Source: Aquarana catesbeiana
Taxonomy: Eukaryota; Chordata; Amphibia; Anura; Ranidae
Length of the DNA: 64,000 nt
Reading direction: 5' to 3'
NCBI RefSeq assembly: GCF_042186555.1
Contig: NC_133327.1
Span: forward strand, 324,892,746-324,956,745
The notes beneath the pieces were generated by a model, which worked only from the letters and a program-made list of their open reading frames with translations, ran no database searches and was not told the DNA's origin. Shown here one piece after another: positions 46,271 to 60,029 of the stretch. Within the stretch, counting starts at the first letter, position 1. Every line of letters starts with the position of its first letter. Both the position numbers and the translations under genes were made by a program.

Positions 46271-49756
<3,486 letters not shown>

Positions 49757-50490
49757 ACCCGTATTTATCGGCATATAACACGCACAGGCGTATAACACGC
49801 ACCTTCATTTTAGGAGGGAAGTTTCAGGAAAAGAAATTACATTTTATATAAAGAACTTTGAAACAAAATAAGAGTCAGTGCCCATCAATGCAGCCTCACT
49901 ATTGCCCATCTGCAGCCTTATCAATGTCATCTGCAGCCTCACAATTGCCCATCAATGCAGCCTGATCAATGCCCATCTGCAGCCTCACAATTGCCCATCA
50001 ATGCAGCCTGATCAATGTCCATCTGCAGCTTGATCAATGCCCATCTGCAGCCTGATCAATGCCCATATGCAGCCTCACCATTGCCATGAATGCAGCCTGA
50101 TCAATGCCCATCTGCAGCCTCACATCAGATTACTGCTGTCTCGGAGGGGACAGGAAGGGGGGTGGGATGAGCGCCATCAGATTACATACAGCGAGAATCT
50201 CCTGTTTACTCGGCGTCCTCTTTAATACAAAGTCCCGCCTCCTGGACCGGCTTCTATGATAGACAGAACACTGGTCCAATGCTGGCCCAGGAGACAGGAC
50301 TTCCTTTTACAGAGGCCGCTGAGTAAACAGGAAATTCTCACTGTATGTAATCTGACGGCGCTCGTCCCACCCCCCTCCCCATTCCCTCCTAGGCAGCCCA
50401 AATTGCAGTATCGGCGTATAACATGCACACACTATTTGCACCCGATTTTCAGGGTAAAAAAGTGAGTGTTATACGCCAATAAATACAGTA
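49757..50490. mobile_element. MITE with CGTATTTATCGGC(A/G)TATAAC ends
   Basis: The left end CCCGTATTTATCGGCATATA at 49758 is mirrored by TATACGCCAATAAATACAG at the right. The centre has a minisatellite (49870-50125, unit GCAGCCTGATCAATGCCCAT) and an inverted repeat whose arms include CAGATTACATACAGCGAGAA (50170) and its partner near 50337-50356. No protein. Confidence 0.9.
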
Positions 50491-52000
50491 CATTGTTTTG
50501 CAGTATTTATGTGCATATATTGCTGCTTATCCTTTGCTTTATTTAGCATTTTAGAAAATGTAACATGTCTTACTTTGTCATCTGAAAAGTAGAATGGCAC
50601 TGGCCATGGCAGTGAGACGTGACATTTCACTGACACCTCACGTCATCATAAAAAAATACAGGGAAGGTGGTAAGTTTCTGCACTTCTATAATAATTGTCA
50701 GATCAAAGCATCAGCAGACCAGTTCATCACTTTAAAATGTCTGTTACTGGATAAATGACTTGTCTATCTGTGCTCTGCTGCACGTTTTTACATTGCACAT
50801 CAACATACATCATATTGTATGCCATTGCCCATTAATGCATGTGTATGCCTCATCTGCACATTACTGGTCATTTTCACACCCTTCGCACTGCTCCCCTAAA
50901 AAAACTATACACTGTCATAGCCTTCACGCTACTCTCCTGCATATACTGTCCACTTTCATACTCTGTTCACTCTCATCTGAACAATACTGCCTGCTCTCAT
51001 ACCCTCTACACTCCTCTCTTGTACATAGTCCTCACTTTTTTTAACATTTACACTCCTCCTCTGCCCATAATTGTCTCCAGACTTCTCTCCTGTACATACT
51101 TTCCTGTCATTTCCTTTGCATTCCCATCTTGCACATACTGCCCACTACAACATTTTTTTTTGCATAGTTTGTAAAATCCCTATAATTACCAGTTCTAGAA
51201 CAGGCACACTTTTGATAAAAATGTAAAAAGGATCTGTAACTTTTACTATTCAGCTGGAGTATAGGTATACCAGCAAAGAATGGTTTCTCTTATTCTCTCC
51301 ACCCCCAAGCTCACTCCACCTTGTGTGGCTTGGGTAACAAAGGGGGCACAGTAAGACAGTTGACCTACAGTGAAGAAAGCATAAACTTGTCCCCGATCAC
51401 CAAGAGAATGAATTTTAAGATATTTACTTCTCTTGGTCGCTTACACATACATTAACAAAAGAAGACATCTTCAAGTTTCAGGAATGAGTAAAAGTTTAAT
51501 ATAGCATGAGCATTATTAAAACAAATAACTTTGAAGGTTTTATTCCTTTACTGTCCACTCTTACTGGAAGCAATGTTCTTTTTGATGTGAACTCTTACTG
51601 GAACCCTGCTTCCAACAAAACATGAAATATATTAATTTATGCAGTTAAGAAGCCAAAGTAAATATGGCCAGACAGATATTTCTGAAGCTAAAAAGAACTT
51701 TAGACATAAATATTCTGGCACTAATTTAAAAATGTATATTAAAATCATCTGAGTCAATCTAATTTCTTGTTCTGTTTCACTGTTTATATTTTATTTAACT
51801 CTTTGTTTTGTTTGACAGTGCTAACTAGTAAAGATGTTTTTTTTTTGCATATCAAAGATACAGATAACTAATGCATGCTAAATGTAATTACAGAACGGTG
51901 TTTAACTATTGTAGGCAGTTCTCATATAGCACTCGCAGGGAAGATGGTTCTTATAACGTTATGCAGAATGGTGCAATGCAAGCTGACTTTAAGTCCTGTG
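50491..52000. other. No gene seen; degenerate minisatellite at 50830-51165
   Basis: 50830-51165 consists of imperfect CATACTGTCCACTTTCATAC-type units on a pyrimidine-rich background. The remainder is A/T-rich. Confidence 0.5.
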
Positions 52001-52003
52001 ACA

Positions 52004-53690
52004 TTATTATTATTATACAGGATGTATATAATGCCAGCAGTTTGTACAGCACTTTACAGTGTGAGGGCAGACAGTACAATTAAAATACAATTCAATACAG
52101 AAGGAATCAGAAGGCCCTGCTCGTTAGAGCTTACAATCTAAAAGCGAGGGTCAAGTGATACAAAAGGTAATAACTGTGGGGGGATGAGCTTGTGGAGAAA
52201 ATAAAAGTACAGTTGTTAGGTGGAGGCAGGATAGGCTTCTCTAAAGAGAAAAGTTTTCAGGGATATGCCTAAAAGGATAGAGTAGGAGATAGTCTGACAG
52301 ATTGGGGTAGGGAATTCCAAAGGATGGGAGAGGCTCATGAGAATTCCTAGAGGCGAGCATGGGAGGAGGTGACAAGGGAACTATAAAGCAGGAGGTCTTG
52401 AGAGGAATGGAGAGAACAATTTGGTTTGTATTTCGAGACTGGGTTAGTGATGTAGCTGGGGGCCAAGTTGTGGATGGTTTTATCAGTTATTCTTAGTATT
52501 TTAAATTTATTTTTTGGGTGAGTGGCAGCCAATGGAGGGATCAGCATAGAGAGATAGCAGACACTGAGTGGATTGTAAGGTGGATGAGCCTGGTAGCAGT
52601 ATTCATGATGGCCTGAACAGGAAATAACCTATTTAAAGGTATGCCAATGAGGAGGGAGTTGCAGTAGTCGAGGTGGGAGATAACCAGGGAGTGGATTAAG
52701 AGCTTTGTGGTGTCATTGATTAGGAAGGGGCATATTTAAGAGATGTTGCAGAGGTTGAGGTGGCAAGCTTTGCAAAATGATTGGATGTGGGGTCGAAAGG
52801 TGAGTTCAGAGTCTAGGACTACCCCTAGCACCCTGACATTCAGGGATGGGTTAATGGTTGTGCCATTGATCTTGACAGAGAAGTCAGGGGAAGGGGCACA
52901 TGTGGGAGGAAATATTGTGAGCTCCGTTTTGGACAATGATATTGAAAGCCATGGAAGGCTATCAGCTGACACAGGGAAGAGGTGTAGAAAGAGAATAGGG
53001 GAGGTCCAAGAAAAAAACCTTGGAGGACCCCAACAGAGAAAGGAAGAGGAGAGGAGGAAGTAGAATAATAAGTGACACTGATGGTGTGGTGGGATATGCA
53101 GGATGAGAGCCATTGAAGAGCACAATCATGGAGACCAAAAGGAGTAAAGTTTTTTTTTGAGGAGGGGGTGATCAACCATATCAAAGGCAACCGGAAGGTC
53201 CAGAAGTAGGAGTACAGAATAGTGTCCACTGGATTTTGCTGTTAGTAAATCGTTTGTGAGTTTTAGGAGAGCAGCTTCTGTGGAGTGTTGAGGACAAAAT
53301 TCAAACTGAAGGATATCGAGTAAGTTATTCTTAAAGAGGTGCTCACTCAGTTGGTTGTAGACCAGGCGTTCAAGGAGTTTGGAGGAAAAGGGGAGCAAGG
53401 AGATGGGGCATAGGTTGCTAAGATTGGTAGGGTCCAAGGTAGACTTTTTAAATTTGGGGGTGACTAGTGCATGTTTTGGAGATTTGGGGAAGATGCCAGA
53501 AGATACCAGAAGAGAGGGAGAGATTAAAGATATGGGTTAGAGAGTGACGGATAGAGTCAGAGAGTGACCACAGTATTTGAGAGAAAACAGGGTCCAGGGG
53601 ACAGGTGGGTAAGTTTAGCAACCTCATCTATAATAGCAGGTTTGAAGAAGGGGAGTGTTGATTGTACCATGCGGCGATTAATAAAAAGTG
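52004..53690 (-). mobile_element. L2-clade non-LTR retrotransposon, 5'-truncated
   Basis: The minus strand ends at 52004 in an ATAAT-type tail after a conserved L2-like 3' end (GCTGTACAAACTGCTGGCAT-type). Upstream, frames at 53437-52736 show the reverse transcriptase: PISLLPFSSKLLERLVYNQL, ALLKLTNDLLTAKSSGHYS, LLLDLPVAFDMVDHPLL (motif A) and a degraded GVLQGFFLGPPLF (motif B). At motif C the expected YADD is replaced by YHCPKR after a frameshift. Several stops make it dead. Confidence 0.88.
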
Positions 53691-55860
53691 ACACTTTATA
53701 AAAAGTTTAAAAGCCACATTTTAACAGTACCCTTTGGATTTTGTTGCAGCGCTGGCACTGGGTTTGCACTGGGATATTTCTGTTAAATAATATCACACTG
53801 TGCTTAAGCAGCCATACTCTTTCAGAGCTGTATTCTAACTTATCACTATGCATTCTGCTGTTCTTTTTTGCCCTAGAGATTAATCCTTCATAATACCTCT
53901 TTTAATGCCAGTACAAATAAGATCTCTGACTGGATCACTCTGTCTTCTATCATGTATAAGACTTTATTGTACTTAATTGTACATGGCCCCACCTGGACCT
54001 CACTAGCTGAAGTTTCATTCAGTAAGCTAAATCATAAGGAGTGAAGTCCTGGTGGTCCAATTTAATTACAAGTACTTTAAAATCCTTATGCTGGAAGACA
54101 TGTGTAATTGTATTCTTTGCATTATTTACTTTTTGATAGACTGTTAGGCTTCACAAATATAATACTGAGTGTCTAGACCCGCTTTTTTAACCAGGGTGCC
54201 GAAGCCTGGAGTGCCTTCTGGGTTCTTCAGGGGTGCCTTGGCGAATTCCCCAAAAATTGTCAACATGCTGGAAAATGGGTAAAGCCTGCATTTTTTGTTA
54301 CACAAAGCCACAGGTTTTAGTGTGCAGTATTACAACCTTGGGCACCGTGCGGGCCAGTGGCTGGCTTCCTAACAACCAGTGCCATTTTAGGTTGATAAGG
54401 AGGACATTGGGCGCCTGAGGATATCCTTGTTTGCCCCTCCCCTACCCTTCTCTGTCTGCACTGGGGTCACGTTGGCTAAATGAAGGAGAGAATGAGGGAG
54501 AGAAACTTAGGGAGAAGAGAAACTCAGGAATATTAGCACCAAAGAGTGCAACTGTATATTTTTTTTGTAAAAATGTTAGGTGTCCTAAAATACAAATGGA
54601 CAGAATGGGAGGAAGCTAGTGCTGGAAGAGATGATGAGCACATTAGCAACATGTTGGTGCTGTTTCAACAATTTTTACACATATTCTACAAAACATTTCT
54701 TCAAACTATCTTCTTAGATAGCCAATTGCCTGATTTGTTCATCTTCCCAGAAGACATTACAAACTACCAGGCTTATAAGCCCTGAACAGTCATCTGACAC
54801 AGGACCATTTTTGTTGCTTCTCTTTGCAGTACCAACAAGGGCAACAACTCTGACTGATACGTATGACCTTGTAACCGGGGGATCCATACTTCTTACACAG
54901 TCTACATTTTACAAAAATGTGTATTTCTGGGTTATTTTTTTTTACAGCTTGACAAGGCAGTGGTAGGTTAAAAGCGCCAAAAAGGGTAAAGGAGGTTCTA
55001 CACATCCCTAAGTTTTCTCCATGGATCCCATTACTGTATCCATGCAAATACATACCATAACCTATACAGACAATATGAAATGAGTTACAGTTCATTTACA
55101 ATAAAAATAAAGAAAAAGAAAAAATAGCATATGGTGTATATAACTTTCAGGATACATTTTCATTTTAATGTACCATACTATGTCTTGGGACAGTTTTAAC
55201 ATAAGAAGTTTTAACAATTTGTTACACTAACTGTTTCAGTCTGCAGCAAGAAATGGATTTGCTATGGCATGCTAAATGATTTTGTCACAGAAAAGTTTTT
55301 TGAAACAATGCCTTCTGTTTGTGGGTTTCTCTTTTAATACAAGTTCTGTATCTTAACACGTGTACATCTGTGTTTAGAAAGCATCGGTTCTTGTTACTTC
55401 CTCAGTCTTATCATCTGCCTGTTTTTAATCACAGAGGCACCATGAGCAGAAATCTTCATTTCAGTTTACAGAGTGTTGTCTGTAAGCAAAGTGCACATGG
55501 ACAATTCTTCATCTTGTAAAAAACAGTCTGAAAACTGAAGAGTATTATATTCAATGGCATTTAGCAAACTTCAGCAGGTATTTACTATGTACCTTGAAAG
55601 CACCTGATCACCTAAGCTAATACCAATATTCTTTCAGGGCTTGCTAACTGCCTGATGAAGCCTGGAAGCTTTCAATTGAATCTGCACCCAGACTTCCCAT
55701 CAAAATGATCCTGTACTGCCCGATTTACTAAATTAAAAGCACTGCTGTTTAGTAGTTGGATTCAGGGTGGTGGGCATGCCTATAGTCATACTACGAAACA
55801 GAGGATTTGTTATAGGGCTCCAGCTGGGCTTTGTCTACAGGAGTACTGTAAGGGCCTCAT
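53691..55860. other. No gene seen; probable repeat at 54200-54450
   Basis: CAGGGTGCCGAAGCCTGGAG and GGGGTGCCTTGGCGAATTCC resemble an interspersed repeat. A minus-strand frame at 54790-55095 has paired cysteines but no identified family. Confidence 0.4.
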
Positions 55861-56392
55861 TTAGACTTGCAGTTTGGGGGGTGGGGCCTTAAAAAACATG
55901 CTGTTGAGCCCCCCAACCGTCCCCCCCTAATCTGCAAAGGCATCAAAGGAAGGTGTTCACATGCCGCGGTTGAGATGCTTTGCTTTGTACCCAGAGCAAA
56001 TATAATCACTGCCGTCACATTCTGCAGGCAGTACCGCTGTCATACGTAACTCATTCAAGCAAATGGGAATATGTTGCAAATGCCCTACAACCACTTGCAA
56101 TGCACAAAGTTGAGACGCGTTGGTGTGGCATTTATGGGAATCTTATTACCTTCTCACCACCTGTCAAACACCTTTGAAAAGTGATCCGAACATGGAGATG
56201 CAGAAATATCCCAAGGCTGATGGTAAGATTTAGAAATACAGCAAGTTGGGACTTTAAATGAGGCATGTTCAGTATGTCTAAAAAATGAGTCAATAATAAA
56301 GAGAAATAAAGAGAAATCAACCAGTGCAACATAAAAACCTAATACAGCAGTTGAAATACTGAGGGTCAAATGATCAAATCCCCAAACTGTAA

Positions 56393-57023
56393 ATAGAAAA
56401 GGCAGTACAGCACAAATAAATCAAACAAAACTATGATAAAAACAAATCGATAAAATTGACACAAAAACAGTCCATAATCTTCTTCATAAAAAATACGTTG
56501 ATCGAAAAGACACCAGCGAATATCCAGTGTGATGAGTAATAAGTCAATCATATAAGGTGACTTTTGTGACAACCTTCACCATCAAGAGAAATGGCCGCTC
56601 ACCTCATGCGGTGGACCCTTGAGTGAATCAGTCAGGTCAAACCAGCAGTTCCCTTTAAGGGTATTAGGTGAGTAAGCTCCCAGATTAATGTTGAATAAGG
56701 TGCTGGTATTAATAACTGAAAGTGTCAAAAGGATTCCTGCTAAGCAGACAATTTTAGCTTTCATGTGGTTATTCCCACCAATTCTTGTACATTTCATGCC
56801 AGCAAATGCACATATGGTCCCAAAGATTCCCAAACAAATGGATGTGATCATAATTGCTCTACATGCTTGCAAAAAATCCAGGGAGGAGAGACTGGATCAG
56901 TCCCGACCCAACCACAAGGCATATTTTTTATGAAGAAGATTATGGACTGTTTTTTTGTCAATGTTATGGATTTGTTTTTATCATAGTTTTTTTGATTTAT
57001 TTGTGCTGTACTGCCTTTTCTAT
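56393..57023. mobile_element. Inverted repeat enclosing a claudin-like exon
   Basis: The arms 56393-56497 and 56920-57023 are inverted and closely similar, sharing TTATGAAGAAGATTATGGAC and GATTTATTTGTGCTGTACTG. The plus-strand right arm continues into an AATAATAAAGATAAA tail. The class is probably foldback or Penelope-like; no transposon protein is present. Confidence 0.75.
56717..56893 (-). pseudogene. Claudin-10-like exon remnant
   Basis: Claudins are four-pass tight-junction proteins. The minus strand encodes about 59 residues: a lead-in ending LDFLQACRA, then a hydrophobic segment, GMKCTRIGG and KAKIVCLAGILLTLS. This order is the end of extracellular loop 1, transmembrane helix 2, the cytosolic KCT motif and the start of helix 3. 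The IGG plus KAKI/CLAG wording is closest to claudin-10. Claudin similarity ends at 56717 although the frame stays open to 56582. No convincing acceptor or donor was found at the ends, and no neighbouring claudin exon is visible. It may be a captured or decayed exon. Confidence 0.55.
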
Positions 57024-57268
57024 GAATAATAAAGATAAATATGTATTTATTATCTGAACAGCAGAGAGATGTAACATAATCTTGTTTTTAATTACGAAAA
57101 TTGATGAACATACAGAATACATATTATAGCCCATTGTCTGGAAAGGAGATCATAAAAAGTACATTGCATAATGTGGCATAAAACGTTGTCCTCCATGTTC
57201 TATATAACTTGAAAAACAGAGTAATATAATAAATCCAACTGAAATAAAATACAATAGACCGTTTATGT

Positions 57269-58137
57269 TAGGGTTGTCCCGATACCACTTTCAGCCCGAG
57301 TACAAGTACCAATATTTTTTTTCAAGTGCTCGCCGATACCGATTACAGTTTTCTGTGACAGTTTTCAAACCACAATACAGATTAGATGGTTCTGATATGC
57401 AGCACTGATGAGAACTGTTAGGTGGTACTGATTAAGCAGCACTGATTAGGATTAGGTGGCAATGATGGGCACTGATATGCAGCACTGATGAGCACTGACT
57501 GATGGCTGGCACTGATAGGTGGCACTGACTGATGGCTGGACACTGATGGCTGGACACTGACTGATGGGCACGGATAGATGGCACTGACTGATGGGCACTG
57601 ACTGATGGCTGGCACTGACAGGTGGCTGACACTGATAGATGGCACTGATAGGTGGCACTGACAGGTGGCTGACACCGATGGCTGGCACTGATAGGTGGCA
57701 CTTATGGGTATTGGACACTGATAGGTGGCATTTATAGGCACTGATGGGCAGGCACTGAAATGCCAGCAATAAATGACATGAGAGGAAAAGCTGCCTGCGA
57801 CACCCATCTTCGTACTCCTTGCACTCGGCCGCATAAAAGCAGCAGCGGACATCTTTTTACACCCAGCCCGAACTATATGGGCTGGGTGTAACAAGATGTC
57901 CGATGCTGGCTTACTGCAGCTGAGTGCAGGGTGAATAAAGATGGGCATCGGGATGTTCAACCGCTGACGGCGACACAGAGTGTCACTTCTGTTGTTCCGC
58001 CTGCTGACTTCCGGTTGCGCCGCCTCTCCTAGGTATGGGTTTAGGCATCGAGAGCATTTGCGCGAGTACAACTACTCACGCAAATGCTCGGTATCGGTCC
58101 CGATACCGATACTAGTATCGGTTTTGGGACAACCCTA
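57269..58137. mobile_element. hAT-type non-autonomous element with a minisatellite
   Basis: The ends TAGGGTTGTCCCGATACC and the complementary GGGACAACCCTA border the element. GTTTATGT (57261-57268) and GTCTATAT (58138-58145) are consistent with a diverged 8-bp target duplication, and the sequence joins cleanly once the element is removed. A palindromic GGTATCGGTCCCGATACCGA lies near the right end. No transposase. Confidence 0.82.
57405..57765 (-). repeat. Minisatellite within the hAT-type element
   Basis: Short variable units of CACTGATGGGCACTGATAGG/TGGC type. It produces Ser/Gln/Pro-rich minus-strand frames of up to 217 codons, which are artefacts. Confidence 0.9.
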
Positions 58138-58986
58138 GTCTATATAAAACAACATGCATCCAGATGTGCCCGACATATTTTGTGGATAAAACCACTTCCT
58201 CAGGGGTGTGTGGCAGCACCTCTCTCGCGTGGTTGGAGCACACAGCGGACCGGAAGTGAAGTTATGTGAGAGGCAGAAAACGCCAATGTTTTTATCTATC
58301 TGAGTGAATTTTGATATAATCACATGCTGTTTTTTAATAAATGGTTTGTGGTATGTTAATACACTATTGGAGGCTTGTTTGTCTACTTCACCCCTACATG
58401 TGAAACGTGAACTTTGACTGAGAAGTTGCGAAGGGGACTCCGGGATGAAGAATCAGTTTACACCCTATTGGATTTGATCCCAAGGCTCATGTTTTGTGGT
58501 TATGAGGTGAGAGTTCTGTGGACACTGAGGTGTTGGTGGCAGCGTATAGACTCTCTGGGAACTATCTATCCAAGGATTAAACACCGATTGTACTAGAACA
58601 CTTATCTTTTTAATAATTGGGCTGTTATATATATTTTTCATTCATCGCTATTATTATTTATTATGATTATTGTTATGTATGGCATTTAGGTATAGATGAA
58701 GGAATAGCGCAAGATCACATACATTATTTACCTCTCTCATACACTATGTATCTGAAAATGGACCATGGTTTATCCTTGCATCAAAAGAAATGGAGTCCAC
58801 ACAAACTACCACTCTGTTTTAAACAACAAACACCGCCCTTTTTTCTTTCTGTATGGGGATGTGTCAGTGCTCAATCCCCTGGCAGGATCATTTTGCCACA
58901 GTTCCTGGTATAGACACCACAGGCAGCCCCCGGGTTTTGGACGCACAGGGTACAGGCTTCGCTCTTATATTTAGATGCACTTGCCC

Positions 58987-59013
58987 CTGAGGAAGTGGTT
59001 TTATCCACGAAAC
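58987..59013 (+). ncRNA. Hammerhead-ribozyme-like core (fossil)
   Basis: CTGAGGA is followed by a GTGG/CCAC stem with a TTTTAT loop and then GAAAC. Only position 5 of the usual CTGATGA box differs. Known hammerhead ribozymes occur in Penelope-like elements, which fits the surrounding inverted repeat. The mirrored left-arm copy has lost the GAAA box. Activity is doubtful. Confidence 0.45.
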
Positions 59014-59070
59014 ATGTCGGGCACATCTGAATGCATCTCGTTTTATATAGACAATCTATTGTATTTTATT

Positions 59071-59663
59071 TCAGTCCCAACTTGCTGTATTTCTATGTCA
59101 AACCAGGGATGGAGACATATAGTTCCATGCATTTCATTTAAAGTCCAAAACTTCCCCCTCCCCTCTCTCACATATGCCAGTAAGATTTAGTTCCATGCTG
59201 CGCTTATTATACAGCAACTGCTGCAATATGCTGACGTGCATTGCTATGTGCAGGGCTGCTGAAAATGCTGCATGTAGCTTTTTTCTGTGTTAGGAAGCCC
59301 ATGAAATTAATAGTTTAAACTTTTGTCAGAATTAAAACCTCTGCTGTCCAGAACTGATTTTGCTTCACTGCCTATTTTGGTGACCCCCACGCTATCCAAA
59401 ATAAAAACATTTTTATTGGAATGCTACATTAAGTTAGATAAAAAGTGAAGGGAATTTGTAAACAGGGACAAATCCAGCAAAAGAAAAAAAAAAATAACAA
59501 AACAAGTTTAGTATAGTATGGAACTGGAACTAGAACCACTGCCAGTTTTTTTCTGTGTGTTCCCTTTGCAGATTTTGCTTTAATTTCTGTCTGGTGATAA
59601 TGTTGTCACTGGAACAGGAAGTAATGGTCATTTTTCCCAATGAGGGCACATGACATGGCATGA
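59071..59663. other. No gene seen
   Basis: A/T-rich, no recognised feature. Confidence 0.4.
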
Positions 59664-60025
59664 ATTAAAGTAGAACTATAAGCCAAACTTTTGTTTTTTC
59701 ATTTTGGATAGAGTAAGGGAGGGTTATAACCCGTCAGATTTTTATTCGCCATCTGTGTCACATTGCAGAGATTTCACTTCACTTCCTGTCCCATAGCCAA
59801 ACAGGAAGTTCGAGGAGATCCCTGCAAATGAAGGAAATTCCTAGGGGACCCCAGATCACCAGAACTAGTGTCCTCATTGCAAGATTTCCCCTCTATTACT
59901 TTTCTGGGGACAACCCAAAAATTGGGATTTTCTTTTACTTTCACTTTCAATGATAATATTAAACAGGACAAATAGAGAGGGGGAATCTCCTAAACGGGGG
60001 CACAGACAGCAATATAAACTGAGAG
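59664..60025 (+). mobile_element. MITE-like repeat R2 (copy of 22983-23340)
   Basis: It begins ATTAAAGTAGAACTATAAGC and shares the ordered blocks listed for R1. Its right end runs directly into the L1/Tx1 relic. Confidence 0.8.
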
Positions 60026-60029
60026 GTTA

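Larger units (their letters stand above)
57225..59070. mobile_element. Penelope-like inverted-repeat unit, interrupted by a hAT-type element
   Basis: The left arm (57231-57268 plus 58138-58205) contains CAACTGAAATAAAATACAAT, then ATGTGCCCGACAT and GATAAAACCACTTCCTCAGG. The right arm (58984-59070) carries the complement in mirrored order. A shorter relative of the outer arm (TAGAAATACAGCAAGTTGGG) is at 56228. The right arm includes a hammerhead-like core. Confidence 0.65.

Noticed and set aside
54790..55095. Minus-strand frame of 101 codons with CRLCKKYG and CCPCWYCKE
   Set aside because: Paired cysteines suggested a transposase zinc finger such as piggyBac, but spacing does not fit and no other part of such a protein is near.
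57418..58071. Minus-strand frame of 217 codons, Ser/Gln/Pro-rich
   Set aside because: It is a read-through of the minisatellite in a hAT-type element; all frames there are open because of the repeat unit.
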